Below are positions 16,429-25,264 of a stretch of 64,000 nt of DNA, piece by piece. Numbering within the stretch: position 1 is the stretch's first letter; each line of letters starts with the position of its first letter. The notes beneath the pieces were generated by a model. The model was not told the origin of the DNA. It saw nothing but the letters and a program-made list of their open reading frames with translations, and did no database searches. The stretch spans positions 1 to 64,000 of the forward strand of contig SPAW01000035.1 in assembly GCA_005239465.1 (NCBI GenBank), written 5' to 3'. The position numbers and the translations under genes are program-made. The stretch is from Nitrospira sp. Lineage in GTDB: Bacteria > Nitrospirota > Nitrospiria > Nitrospirales > Nitrospiraceae.

Positions 16429-16944
16429 ATGAAGAGGGTTGTCGTTCTAGCCGCCGTTGCAGTGTTCTCGGTTTTCGGCTTGCTAGCGGCCGAATTTTCT
16501 GTTGCTGCCGATGCCCCAGGAACCGCAGGTCCTGCTGATGCGATCGTCGGTGGAAAGCCACTGAAGGCCGAAGCCGCCGTCAAGACGCTTCAAGGCCGCG
16601 TCTGGTCGCAGTGGGCCGATAACCCAGATGGGGAACTTCTGTTCGGTATCCAATATTGGAACTCCGGAGAGCCAGGGTCTGGCATGCCGGCCGGCCGGTC
16701 ATCCACGATGTTGGATGTGAAGCCTCCGGATCCCTTGTTCAGCTGCTGCGCATGGGGTTTTGCGGGTGGGAACGAAAAGAATGCAGCCTATTCCGGCTGG
16801 TACCATGCAGCCACCACGGTACGCCTGGCGGTGAAGGACAAGGCTCTGATGGATCAGATCATCAAGGCCTCCCAGGAGCTCGTGGCGATGGAAGTGACCT
16901 TGGATGGCAGGACGATCACCGGTTTCAAGGTGCTCAAGGAGTAG
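16429..16944 (+). CDS. Exported hypothetical protein A
   Basis: 171 residues. A signal peptide (about 1-26, cleaved after SVA-AD) is followed by a region rich in small residues. The rest carries V-K-T-L-Q-G-R-V-W-S-Q-W-A-D-N-P-D-G-E-L-L-F-G-I-Q-Y-W, an adjacent cysteine pair in D-P-L-F-S-C-C-A-W-G-F, and a C-terminal L-V-A-M-E-V-T-L-D-G-R-T-I-T-G-F-K-V. I do not recognise the family. The ribosome binding site AAGGAGG fixes the start. It is followed 47 bases later by a second exported protein with its own good site, and both end at one strong terminator, so the two are likely made together in the cell envelope. Confidence 0.85.
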   Translation: MKRVVVLAAVAVFSVFGLLAAEFSVAADAPGTAGPADAIVGGKPLKAEAAVKTLQGRVWSQWADNPDGELLFGIQYWNSGEPGSGMPAGRSSTMLDVKPPDPLFSCCAWGFAGGNEKNAAYSGWYHAATTVRLAVKDKALMDQIIKASQELVAMEVTLDGRTITGFKVLKE

Positions 16945-16991
16945 ATACACTCAACTTTCATTTTTATAGGTCGTTGAAGGAGGACGCGATT

Positions 16992-17654
16992 ATGACGCTT
17001 CAGAAGCAAGGCGGTGCCATTCTGGCAGCTGTTGCGCTGGTAGTCGGCATGGCTGCCACCGCGTTGGCTATCGAATCATTCCAAGAGCGATTTGAATGGG
17101 GCGACATGAGCAAGCCGACCACGATTCAAGGTCGGGTGATTGTGCTTGATCCGTACGATGAAGCGGTCTGGATTAACGTTTCTGTCTTCGGCGGAGCCGC
17201 CGAGAGCGGTTTGTTCTGGCAGAAGGTTCATCCCGGCAAGAATTTAAAATTCTACGCCGACAAGGGCGCCTGGGAAGAGCTCAAGAAGATGGGCCGTCCT
17301 CATGCAGGACCAGCGGCAGCGAAGGAAGTGCCTCCAGGCAGCACGACGGATCTGATAGAGTTTGTGGCCATGGAAACCGAGCAGAACCATCGTGTGATTT
17401 CCTCAGTCAAGAAGCTCCCTGAGGTTGCTGGTTCCATGGGCAAGCCCCTGAGTATTTCTGCGCTGCGTCTCAAGGAATGTGCGGGGAAGAGTGAATTTGA
17501 TTCAGCATGTGCAACAGCTAAGCGAGGCCTCACTACCTCCCCAATGTCTCCGGACGGGGCCAATGTGCTTATGCAGTATGACGTGATGATTCCAGGTGGC
17601 AAAACCGTCGGCGGGTTGATCCCCTGGACGGCACAGTACAACCAAGCGCACTGA
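16992..17654 (+). CDS. Exported hypothetical protein B
   Basis: 220 residues from ATG 16992 with GAAGGAGG upstream. The signal peptide (about 1-27) ends A-T-A-L-A, giving a mature N-terminus near I-E-S-F-Q-E-R-F-E-W-G. The mature part has T-I-Q-G-R-V-I-V-L-D-P-Y-D-E-A-V-W-I-N-V-S-V-F-G-G-A, whose Q-G-R-V strand recalls the L-Q-G-R-V of the preceding protein, and two cysteines (K-E-C-A-G-K and S-A-C-A-T-A) that could form a disulfide. The family is not recognised. The frame is open further upstream to 16656, but that part overlaps the preceding gene and lacks a start signal. Confidence 0.85.
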   Translation: MTLQKQGGAILAAVALVVGMAATALAIESFQERFEWGDMSKPTTIQGRVIVLDPYDEAVWINVSVFGGAAESGLFWQKVHPGKNLKFYADKGAWEELKKMGRPHAGPAAAKEVPPGSTTDLIEFVAMETEQNHRVISSVKKLPEVAGSMGKPLSISALRLKECAGKSEFDSACATAKRGLTTSPMSPDGANVLMQYDVMIPGGKTVGGLIPWTAQYNQAH

Positions 17655-17675
17655 TCAGAGTACATGGCTGAGCAA

Positions 17676-17712
17676 AAAAGCGGTCGCTCCTGACGGGGTG
17701 GCCGCTTTTGTT
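17676..17712. terminator. Bidirectional terminator between exported protein B and mutS
   Basis: AAAAGCGGTCGCTCC pairs over 15 positions (wobbles included) with GGGGTGGCCGCTTTT around a TGAC loop. There is T4 on the plus strand and, from the A-run, T6 on the minus strand, so it can serve both convergent transcripts. Confidence 0.8.
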
Positions 17713-17754
17713 ATTCTCCTTCGCCCGATACCCCGTAGCTTGCTGCGGGGAATT

Positions 17755-20409
17755 TCATTTGTGTTGTGATTGGTTGTCGTCCGGCTGGACCATGCGCTGC
17801 AGTTCGGCAAGGCGATTGAGCGCATCGAGCGGGGTCATCGAGAACAAGTCGATCTGTTTCACTTCCTCGATGATGGGGTGGGGCTGGGGAAGTGACTGTG
17901 ATGCCCGATTTGGTTGTTCTTGGATCGGCCCCGTGAGCGTGGACTCTGGCTGTTCAAGTTGTGCCAGCACCACTTGCGCCCGATCGATCACACCGGCAGG
18001 AAGCCCCGCGAGTTTGGCGACGTGGATTCCGTAGCTTCGGTCGGCTCCTCCCGCCACGATTTTTCGGAGAAACACGATCTCGCCGTCACGCTCCTGTACC
18101 GCGACCCGATAGTTTCTGATTCCTTCCCGCTGCTGTTCGAGCTGCGTCATCTCATGGTAGTGCGTGGCAAACAGTGTGCGCGCGCCCAGGTGTGTGCGGT
18201 CGTGAATGTGTTCCGCCACCGCCCAGGCGATGCTGAGTCCGTCGTACGTGCTGGTGCCCCGCCCAATCTCATCCAACAGAATCAGACTCCGCTGGGTAGC
18301 GCTATTGAGAATGTTCGCGGTCTCCACCATCTCCACCATGAAGGTGCTCTGGCCGCTGGCCAGATTGTCCGAGGCCCCCACTCGGGTGAAGATGCGATCC
18401 ACCAGTCCGATATGCGCTTCGGCCGCCGGCACAAAACTTCCAACTTGCGCCATGAGGACAATCAACGCCACTTGTCGGAGGTAGGTGCTCTTACCCGCCA
18501 TGTTGGGCCCGGTGAGGATCAGGAGGCGATTGGTATTGAAATCGAGCAGGGCGTCATTCGGGACAAAGGCCATGTCATTGGCGAGCCGTTCGACCACCGG
18601 ATGGCGGCCATCGCGGATGGAGATGGTTCCGCTCTCATCAACTACCGGTCTCGTGTACTGGTTCAGCGCCGCGGTCTCGGCGAGGCCGGCCAGGACATCG
18701 ATCAGCGAGAGCGTGTTCGCCATGGCGTCCAGTCGATGGGCTTCTTTGGCCAGGCGATCGCGGAGTTGGGTGAAGATGTCCTGCTCTAGAGCGAGCAACT
18801 TGACTTCGGCACCGGTGACGCGCTCTTCCAGTTCTTTCAGTTCGGGCGTCATGAACCGCTCGGCGTTAACGAGGGTTTGTTTGCGGATGTACTCGGCCGG
18901 CACGCGGGCGAGATTGGTCTTGGTGATCTCGATGTAGTAGCCGAACACCTGGTTGTAGCGCACCTTCAGCGATTCGATGCCGGTGCGTTCGCGCTCTTTG
19001 CTTTCGAGTCCAGCAATCCAGCTTTTCCCTTCCTTGCTGGCTTTGCGCAGTTCATCGATGCCGGCGTCGTAGCCTTCCCTGATGGTGTTTCCGTCGCGAA
19101 CGGAGAGCGGGGCATCAGGTTGGATGGCATGTTCGATCAGATCATAGAGATCGCGCCCATCATCCCATGACGTGCGGGCATCGACAAGCAACGCACTCTG
19201 GAAGGACGCGAGGTGAATCAGGATTTCAGGTAAGATGGAAAGGGACTGTTTCAATGCGAGGAGCTCACGCGGGCCCGCGAGGCCCAACACAATGCGACTG
19301 CCGAGCCGTGCGATATCCTGAACCTCCCGCAAGGCGGTGCGTAAGGCCACGCGTTCCTGCATCCGGTCCTTCAGTTCTCCCACCGCGTCCAGCCGCACCC
19401 CGATGTGGCTGCATTGGATCAATGGCCTGACCAGCCACTGCCGCAGCAACCGGCTTCCCATGGCCGTGACGGTTCGATCCAGGACGGACAAGAGAGTAGT
19501 GGATCGCAATTCCTGCGAGCTCTCACCGGACACCATTGGCTTGAGGAGTTCCAGGTTTCGAATGGTCACGCTGTCCAGATGCATGGTCTCGTTGACCCAG
19601 CGGACCTTGAGCCGGCGGATGTGGTCGAGTGGGGCGGTCGGCTGGGTTTCTCGGAAGTAATGCAAGACCGCGCCGGCTGCTCCAATGGCGGCGGTCAGGC
19701 CTCGGCACCCGAAGGCCTCAAGCGTCTGTATGTGAAACAGATCTTGCAGCATACGAGCGGCCTGTTGTTGGTCGAACGAGGCCGTCGGTCGTTCACACAA
19801 GCGCGCGCCTTCGATCTGGTCGAGCCAGACTGCGGCTTGACGGTCAAGTCCAGTTGCGAACAGCACCTCTCGAGGTTCCAGCCGCGTGAGCTCGTCCAAT
19901 ACCTGCGCCAACGCTTGGGGGCCTTGAAACTCCGTAATCCAAAACTCGCCGGTGGAGACTTCGAGCGCCGCTAATCCGATCAACGGCGGTTGCGCTGTTG
20001 CCGAGCGGATGGAAAGGGCGGCGAGATAGTTCGATTCAACCGGCGAAAGAAATTCCGTGTCGACGAGCGTGCCTGGCGTGTAGAGCCGGACGACTTCACG
20101 GCGCACCAGCCCTTTGGCGAGCTTGGGATCTTCAACCTGTTCACAGAGGGCCACGGTCCGCCCGGCCTTGAGCAGCTTTGCGAGGTAGCCGGTCGCTGCG
20201 TGATAGGGGACTCCACAGAGTGGAACCGGGTCGGGGCTGCTCTTGTCACGGGACGTGAGCGCGATGGAGAGGAGTCGCGAAGCTTCCCGTGCGTCCTCAT
20301 AGAACATTTCATAAAAATCTCCGACGCGAAAAAACAGGATGGCCTGCGGATAGCCCCGCTTGATGTCCCGGTACTGGCGCATGAGCGGGCTGATATCCAC
20401 GTCACTCAT
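17755..20409 (-). CDS. mutS: DNA mismatch repair protein MutS
   Basis: 884 residues from ATG 20409. The N-terminal mismatch-binding motif G-D-F-Y-E-M-F is at 30-36 (Phe32, Glu34), followed by the connector and lever domains, the clamp, and the ATPase with Walker A G-P-N-M-A-G-K-S-T at about 634-642, then D-E-I-G-R-G-T-S-T-Y-D-G and F-A-T-H-Y-H-E. The C-terminus (about 790-884) is a variable linker and short helix. MutS recognises mispairs and recruits MutL. It overlaps the upstream lapA gene by 8 bases. A longer frame to 20652 runs antisense over lapA and is not used. Confidence 0.97.
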   Translation of the reverse strand: MSDVDISPLMRQYRDIKRGYPQAILFFRVGDFYEMFYEDAREASRLLSIALTSRDKSSPDPVPLCGVPYHAATGYLAKLLKAGRTVALCEQVEDPKLAKGLVRREVVRLYTPGTLVDTEFLSPVESNYLAALSIRSATAQPPLIGLAALEVSTGEFWITEFQGPQALAQVLDELTRLEPREVLFATGLDRQAAVWLDQIEGARLCERPTASFDQQQAARMLQDLFHIQTLEAFGCRGLTAAIGAAGAVLHYFRETQPTAPLDHIRRLKVRWVNETMHLDSVTIRNLELLKPMVSGESSQELRSTTLLSVLDRTVTAMGSRLLRQWLVRPLIQCSHIGVRLDAVGELKDRMQERVALRTALREVQDIARLGSRIVLGLAGPRELLALKQSLSILPEILIHLASFQSALLVDARTSWDDGRDLYDLIEHAIQPDAPLSVRDGNTIREGYDAGIDELRKASKEGKSWIAGLESKERERTGIESLKVRYNQVFGYYIEITKTNLARVPAEYIRKQTLVNAERFMTPELKELEERVTGAEVKLLALEQDIFTQLRDRLAKEAHRLDAMANTLSLIDVLAGLAETAALNQYTRPVVDESGTISIRDGRHPVVERLANDMAFVPNDALLDFNTNRLLILTGPNMAGKSTYLRQVALIVLMAQVGSFVPAAEAHIGLVDRIFTRVGASDNLASGQSTFMVEMVETANILNSATQRSLILLDEIGRGTSTYDGLSIAWAVAEHIHDRTHLGARTLFATHYHEMTQLEQQREGIRNYRVAVQERDGEIVFLRKIVAGGADRSYGIHVAKLAGLPAGVIDRAQVVLAQLEQPESTLTGPIQEQPNRASQSLPQPHPIIEEVKQIDLFSMTPLDALNRLAELQRMVQPDDNQSQHK

Positions 20410-20746
20410 CGGCGAGGTCCTGTGATGGTTCCAGCGGTGCGGGGGCGGGAGTTCGGCCGGATATCTTATCAATCGACTGACGAAGCCGTTCAAGGTCCAC
20501 CTCGGCTTCTTGTAGCGTTTTCGTTTTCCGCCGCAGCTCAATGCGGCCACGCACCCACGGGGGAAACAGCAAAATGGCTGCGACCAGCAGCCCGACGACG
20601 AAGCCGGCCAGAATGGGTTTATAAATGGGCGTCGAGGCCTCGAGCAATCCAAAAAAATAGCGGAGCGTGACTTCTTGTTCCTGGTTTTGCAAAAAGAAGG
20701 CTAGAGAAAGGAGCAGAAGAATGCCGACGAGAATCAATCGGATCAT
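20402..20746 (-). CDS. LapA-domain (DUF1049) inner-membrane protein
   Basis: 114 residues. Two membrane helices are separated by a short loop (about 4-20, I-L-V-G-I-L-L-L-L-S-L-A-F-F-L-Q-N; and about 44-63, A-G-F-V-V-G-L-L-V-A-A-I-L-L-F), followed by a charged cytoplasmic helix with R-x-x-x-R-R-K heptads. The F-x-x-Q-N after helix 1 is typical of LapA (lipopolysaccharide assembly protein A). In enterics LapA acts with LapB; no lapB is next door here. The ATG overlaps the end of tsaE as ATGA and the 3' end overlaps mutS, so the three are translationally coupled. Confidence 0.85.
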   Translation of the reverse strand: MIRLILVGILLLLSLAFFLQNQEQEVTLRYFFGLLEASTPIYKPILAGFVVGLLVAAILLFPPWVRGRIELRRKTKTLQEAEVDLERLRQSIDKISGRTPAPAPLEPSQDLADE

Positions 20747-21309
20747 CGTTTCAGGGCCTTTCTTCGATGGCGGGGTTTCGCCTGACGCGAGGGGGTTGAT
20801 CGTCGAGTTGGGCGCTGGGCCTGTTTGATTTGAATCAGGAGCGCGAGGGATTGCGGTCCCTGTGCCGTCAGCTGTGCCTTCCGCGTGGCAAGGCTCCGGT
20901 GCGTCAAGCGCACCTCCAGCCGGTCCTCCGGAAGCAGTGAGGGAAACCGGTCGGCCCACTCAATGGCGGTGATCGCTTCGCCGGTGAAATAGTCTTGCAA
21001 CCCGATCGATTCGGCCTCTGCGTGGGTGTGCAGCCGATAGAGGTCGACGTGAATCAGAGGAAGCCGGCCATGGTATTCGTGAATCAACACAAAGGTGGGG
21101 CTGCTGACGGAGGCCGGCGGTGCTCCGAGCCCGGCTGCAATCCCTCGGACCAGAGCGGTCTTGCCTGCGCCCAGTTCACCTATTACAGCGAGCACTTCCC
21201 CTCCCTTGAGCGCGCAGCCGATGGCCTGTCCGAGGGACTCTGTCTCAGAGCGAGATGAGAGGACAAGTTCCAGCGAACCAGTGGATGAAGCAATCTTTCT
21301 CCTCGACAC
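20743..21309 (-). CDS. tsaE: tRNA threonylcarbamoyladenosine biosynthesis ATPase TsaE
   Basis: 188 residues from GTG 21309, chosen because GAAGGA sits 8 bases before it; a longer frame reaching 21387 would run into nnrD. Walker A G-E-L-G-A-G-K-T (44-51), then S-S-P-T-F-V-L-I-H-E-Y, H-V-D-L-Y-R-L and E-W-A-D-R-F-P are the TsaE hallmarks. It forms the t6A synthase with TsaB and TsaD, which are not in the window. The C-terminal 35 residues are a basic R/K/P-rich extension (R-R-S-T-P-S-R-Q-A-K-P-R-H-R-R-K), longer than usual for the family. Confidence 0.94.
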   Translation of the reverse strand: MSRRKIASSTGSLELVLSSRSETESLGQAIGCALKGGEVLAVIGELGAGKTALVRGIAAGLGAPPASVSSPTFVLIHEYHGRLPLIHVDLYRLHTHAEAESIGLQDYFTGEAITAIEWADRFPSLLPEDRLEVRLTHRSLATRKAQLTAQGPQSLALLIQIKQAQRPTRRSTPSRQAKPRHRRKALKR

Positions 21310-21343
21310 CTGATCATCCTTCAAACCATTGAATCTGGCTCGG

Positions 21344-22900
21344 CTAGGCCTCATAGACCGTCTTGAGTGCATGCGGAATCTGATCAATCACATCTCCAGC
21401 AATCAGCCCTGCTTGTCCGTTCGTGGCCGCGGCCAGGTCTCCGGCAGATCCATGCAGGTAGGTGGCCACACAGGCGGCTTCCCACGACTCCAGGCCTTGG
21501 GCCAAGAGTCCCACGATCATGCCGGTCAATACATCGCCGGTACCCGCAGTCGCCATACCCGGATTGCCGGTTGGGCAGATCGCCACGGCTCCATCTGGTC
21601 GCGCAATGACTGTCCTGGCGCCTTTCAAGACGACGAATACTCCGCGTTCTCGTGCGAACCGCGCGGCAGTGCCTATTCGATCCGCATTGATGCGCTGGGG
21701 TGTCGTATCAATTTCCAGTCGAGCCATCTCGCCCGGATGGGGTGTGAGGATCGGAGGCGTCTTGCATGCCGTCAGAAGCGAAGCTCGTCCGGCCAGCGCG
21801 TTCAGCGCATCGGCGTCAAGGACGGCGGGTCGATCGAGCTGTTTGATTAAGGCTTGGACCAGTTCGACCGTTTCTGGATGTGTCGACAGTCCAGGACCGA
21901 TCGCGATCGCGGTTCTTGCGGCGATGAAAGCTGCAAGCCGATCGAAAGCGGTTCGCGAAAGAGTCCGCGATTTCGTTTCCGGCATCGGGACGGTCATCGC
22001 TTCCAACAGTTTCGCTTCCAACACGTCGTTGACGCTGGAGGGGGTGGCGACGGTGACCAGGCCCGCGCCGACCCGAAGAGCCGCTTTCGCGGTCATAGCC
22101 GCCGCACCGGTCTTGCCGACGGAGCCCGCGATGATCCCGGCATGGCCGAACGTGCCTTTATGACTCGACAGTCGTCGCGCCGGTAAGGAAGCCTGCACGA
22201 ACGAATTTGTTATCAAGGTTGTCCGACTCTGGACGGCATCGATGTAGGCTTGCGGAATGCCGATGTCGACGATGGTCACCAGCCCGGCGAGATCAATCCC
22301 GTGGTTTTGGTACAACCCGAACTTCGGAAGGCCGAATGTCACGGTGAGCGAGGCCTGTACGGCTCGGCCGAGAATGGCTCCGGTGTCGGCATGGAGACCT
22401 GATGGGAGATCGACGGCCACTACAGGACGGCTTGCTTCATTGATGCTGTCGATAGCCTCGCCATAGCGTCCCGTAACTTCTGAAGTAAGACCCGTTCCGA
22501 GCAGGGCATCGACGAGGATGTCACTGTCGCGCAAGAGTGATTGGGTTTGGCTTTTTGAGGTATATGGACGCACGGCCGACTTGCCCGCACTACGAACGAA
22601 TTGCCGATACATCGTTGCGGCATCGCGGCTCATCTCCGAGACAGGCGCCATGGCGAGAACCAGGACTTTCGCTTGGCGACGATGGAGGAGCCGAGCCACG
22701 ACACACCCATCGCCTCCATTGTTGCCTTTACCACAAAGAATGGTGACGATCTTCCCGCGTGTAGATCCAAATGTCTGTTCGAGACAGGACACCACGCCTG
22801 AGCCAGCGCGCTCCATCAGCGTCGTTCCTGGGATGCGAGCCTCGGCGATCGTTCGGCGATCGAGCTCCTGCATCTGCGTGCCGGTGATGATCTTTGTCAT
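21344..22900 (-). CDS. nnrD: Bifunctional NAD(P)H-hydrate repair enzyme Nnr
   Basis: 518 residues, the fused two-domain form. The N-terminal epimerase (YjeF_N, about 1-220) has M-Q-E-L-D-R-R-T-I and G-K-G-N-N-G-G-D-G-x-V-x-A-R-L-L. The C-terminal ADP/ATP-dependent dehydratase (about 235-518) has S-H-K-G-T-F-G-H-A-G-I-I-A-G, L-T-P-H-P-G-E-M-A-R-L and A-G-T-G-D-V-L-T-G-M-I near the end. It repairs R and S forms of NADH and NADPH hydrates. Adjacent tsaE is the common YjeF-YjeE pairing. The tail ends 34 bases before the tsaE start. Confidence 0.95.
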   Translation of the reverse strand: MTKIITGTQMQELDRRTIAEARIPGTTLMERAGSGVVSCLEQTFGSTRGKIVTILCGKGNNGGDGCVVARLLHRRQAKVLVLAMAPVSEMSRDAATMYRQFVRSAGKSAVRPYTSKSQTQSLLRDSDILVDALLGTGLTSEVTGRYGEAIDSINEASRPVVAVDLPSGLHADTGAILGRAVQASLTVTFGLPKFGLYQNHGIDLAGLVTIVDIGIPQAYIDAVQSRTTLITNSFVQASLPARRLSSHKGTFGHAGIIAGSVGKTGAAAMTAKAALRVGAGLVTVATPSSVNDVLEAKLLEAMTVPMPETKSRTLSRTAFDRLAAFIAARTAIAIGPGLSTHPETVELVQALIKQLDRPAVLDADALNALAGRASLLTACKTPPILTPHPGEMARLEIDTTPQRINADRIGTAARFARERGVFVVLKGARTVIARPDGAVAICPTGNPGMATAGTGDVLTGMIVGLLAQGLESWEAACVATYLHGSAGDLAAATNGQAGLIAGDVIDQIPHALKTVYEA

Positions 22901-23063
22901 TGCGAGCCAATGCCGAGGTTAGCGAGGTGCGGGTGCGGCATGAGGTAACGCGTGTGTGCTCGAACCGCCTGGTTATGATGATGGAGGGCAGATGGCGTCA
23001 TGACATGGTCGTCGTGCGCATCAAGATGATTCGGCAGACGCCAGCAGGTCGATGGCATCTTGT

Positions 23064-23777
23064 TTAACTGAGTAAGGCCTTCATATCTTTCACGGCTTGT
23101 TCGAGGCCGATGAGGACGGCCCGCGCAATGATACTGTGCCCGATGTTGTATTCGACGATTTCAGGAATGTGAGTCAGGCGCTTCACGTTGCGATAATTCA
23201 ATCCATGCCCGGCGTTGACCCCGATGCCCAGCTTGTAAGCCAGCTTCGCAGCCTGGGTGATGGCTTCGAATTCAGCGTCGGCTTCTTTGGAACGTGTGGC
23301 ATTCGCATAGCGGCCGGTATGCAGCTCCACAAAATCAGCCGAAATTTTGTGCGCGGTTTTGATCTGATTGAGATCGGGTTCGACAAAGACGCTGACGGGA
23401 ATACCGCCGTCATGCAGAAGAGTAATAATCCCCTGAATCCGATCGCGCTGCCCCGCGATATCCAGCCCCCCTTCGGTTGTCAGTTCCTGTCGTTTCTCGG
23501 GGACTAAGGTCACCAGGTCCGGTTTTACGTTGAGAGCGATCTTCGCCATGGCGTCGTCAGCCGCCATTTCAAGATCGAGCTTCGTGCGGACAATCTCGCG
23601 CAAGAGCTGAAGGTCCCGGTCTTGGATGTGGCGGCGGTCTTCTCGCAGGTGGACGACGAGCCCATCGGCTCCGGCGAGTTCGACGAGTACGGCTGCGGCC
23701 AGGGGATCGGGGTCGATACCCCCTCGTGCTTGCCTCAACGTCGCGACGTGATCGATGTTGACGCCCAGCCGGGCCAT
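23064..23777 (-). CDS. pdxJ: Pyridoxine 5'-phosphate synthase PdxJ
   Basis: 237 residues, TIM-barrel length. It opens [17 protein letters not shown], then [33 protein letters not shown] and [12 protein letters not shown], all PdxJ signatures. It condenses 1-deoxyxylulose 5-phosphate with 3-amino-1-hydroxyacetone phosphate to give pyridoxine phosphate, so the cell uses the DXP-dependent vitamin B6 route. GGAGG lies just before the ATG. It heads the minus-strand run pdxJ-nnrD-tsaE-lapA-mutS; acpS, often found between pdxJ and nnrD, is absent from the 163-base gap. Confidence 0.97.
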   Translation of the reverse strand: MARLGVNIDHVATLRQARGGIDPDPLAAAVLVELAGADGLVVHLREDRRHIQDRDLQLLREIVRTKLDLEMAADDAMAKIALNVKPDLVTLVPEKRQELTTEGGLDIAGQRDRIQGIITLLHDGGIPVSVFVEPDLNQIKTAHKISADFVELHTGRYANATRSKEADAEFEAITQAAKLAYKLGIGVNAGHGLNYRNVKRLTHIPEIVEYNIGHSIIARAVLIGLEQAVKDMKALLS

Positions 23778-24067
23778 GCATCCTCCATCCGGCCTGTCGG
23801 GTACCAGGAAGAGTGGGACAATGACGTGAGGTGGTAACGAGTGGTATTACTAGCAGAAAGGAGCGATGGGGGGCAAGAACAGACTCGCCGGGGGTTGACT
23901 CGAATCAGGTACAAGGATGGTGCAGGGGGCAGGATTCGGAACCCCACAGAATCACGAGCTAAATTGACTCGACCGGAGCCCTCCATTAGAATAGGTTCTT
24001 CTCAAGCTCCCTGACATTCTGACGGGAAAGGGAAATTGGGAGTCACCAAGAAAGACAAAGGACATTA

Positions 24068-25264
24068 ATGGGGCTGGGCGAAGGGTTTTATCGAATCAAG
24101 AGACTTCCTCCGTATGTATTCGCGCAAGTGCAATCCCTCAAGCTTGAAGCCCGGCAGCGCGGCGAGGATATTATCGATTTCGGTATGGGGAATCCCGACC
24201 AACCGACACCACCCCATATCGTCGAGAAGATGATCGAGGCGGCTCGTAAGGGGAAGAATCATCGATACTCCGCCTCGCGCGGGATCACCAAGCTGCGACA
24301 TGCGATTTGTGGGTGGTACAAGCGAAATTATGATGTCGAGCTGGATCCCGAAACAGAAGCCATTGTCACCATTGGGTCCAAGGAAGGTCTGGCCCATTTG
24401 GCCTTGGCCATGATCGGCCCCGGCGATGTGGTGCTGACTCCGACACCGACCTATCCGATCCATATGTACAGCTTCATTATTGCGGGTGGCGAGGTCCGTG
24501 GGATTGAACTGCGCCAGGATAGCGACTTTTTTGAAGATCTGACACGCGTCTATCGCCAGACATTCCCACGGCCGAAGATTCTGGTCATTAATTTTCCACA
24601 CAACCCAACCACGGCGGTGGTGAATCTCGATTTTTTCATGAAGATCGTGGCCTTTGCCAAAGAGCACAACGTCATCGTCATTCACGATCTGGCTTACGCG
24701 GATCTTGTGTTCGATGGCTACAAAGCGCCCAGCTTTCTTCAAGTTCCCGGCGCAAAGGACGTCGGGGTGGAGTTCTATACCCTCTCAAAGGCCTACAACA
24801 TGCCGGGTTGGCGCGTGGGCTTCTGCGTGGGCAATCGCGAGGTCGTTGGGGCTCTGGCGAAGATCAAGAGCTATCTCGACTATGGCATTTTCCAGCCGCT
24901 TCAAATCGCCAGCGTGATTGCGCTGAACGGGCCGCAGGACTGCGTGAAGGAAACCGTCATGCGCTATCAGAAACGGCGCGATGTCCTAGTGGGCGGGTTG
25001 AACCGGATTGGATGGCAGGTGACGAAGCCGCTGGCGACCATGTTCGTGTGGGCGCGCATTCCACTGCCCTATCGCCAGAAGGGGTCGTTGGAGTTTTCGA
25101 AACTGTTGCTCAAGGAAGCGAAGGTCGCGGTGTCTCCTGGGATCGGATTTGGCGAAGGCGGCGATGAATTCGTGCGCTTCGGTCTGGTGGAAAACGAGCA
25201 TCGCACACGCCAGGCCGTGAGAGGGATTCGCAAGGCGCTCAAGCTCGATGGAGCTGAGGAATGA
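24068..25264 (+). CDS. alaC: Class I aminotransferase, AlaC-like
   Basis: 398 residues of the aspartate-aminotransferase fold. Substrate and PLP motifs are [29 protein letters not shown] and the Schiff-base Lys241 in [15 protein letters not shown]. The M-G-N-P-D opening and S-K-A/S-Y-N-M motif fit the alanine transaminase AlaC / LL-DAP aminotransferase-like group. Placed directly upstream of homoserine dehydrogenase with a 4-base ATGA overlap, it probably supplies or drains amino groups for the aspartate family; the exact substrate cannot be read from sequence. Start ATG 24068. Confidence 0.9.
   Translation: MGLGEGFYRIKRLPPYVFAQVQSLKLEARQRGEDIIDFGMGNPDQPTPPHIVEKMIEAARKGKNHRYSASRGITKLRHAICGWYKRNYDVELDPETEAIVTIGSKEGLAHLALAMIGPGDVVLTPTPTYPIHMYSFIIAGGEVRGIELRQDSDFFEDLTRVYRQTFPRPKILVINFPHNPTTAVVNLDFFMKIVAFAKEHNVIVIHDLAYADLVFDGYKAPSFLQVPGAKDVGVEFYTLSKAYNMPGWRVGFCVGNREVVGALAKIKSYLDYGIFQPLQIASVIALNGPQDCVKETVMRYQKRRDVLVGGLNRIGWQVTKPLATMFVWARIPLPYRQKGSLEFSKLLLKEAKVAVSPGIGFGEGGDEFVRFGLVENEHRTRQAVRGIRKALKLDGAEE

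Noticed and set aside
16656-16991. Long upstream extension of exported protein B
   Set aside because: It is a frame shadow of exported protein A; the signal peptide and strong ribosome binding site place the start at 16992.
23735-23986. Minus-strand frame overlapping the pdxJ start
   Set aside because: It conflicts with the well-supported PdxJ start and lacks family sequence.
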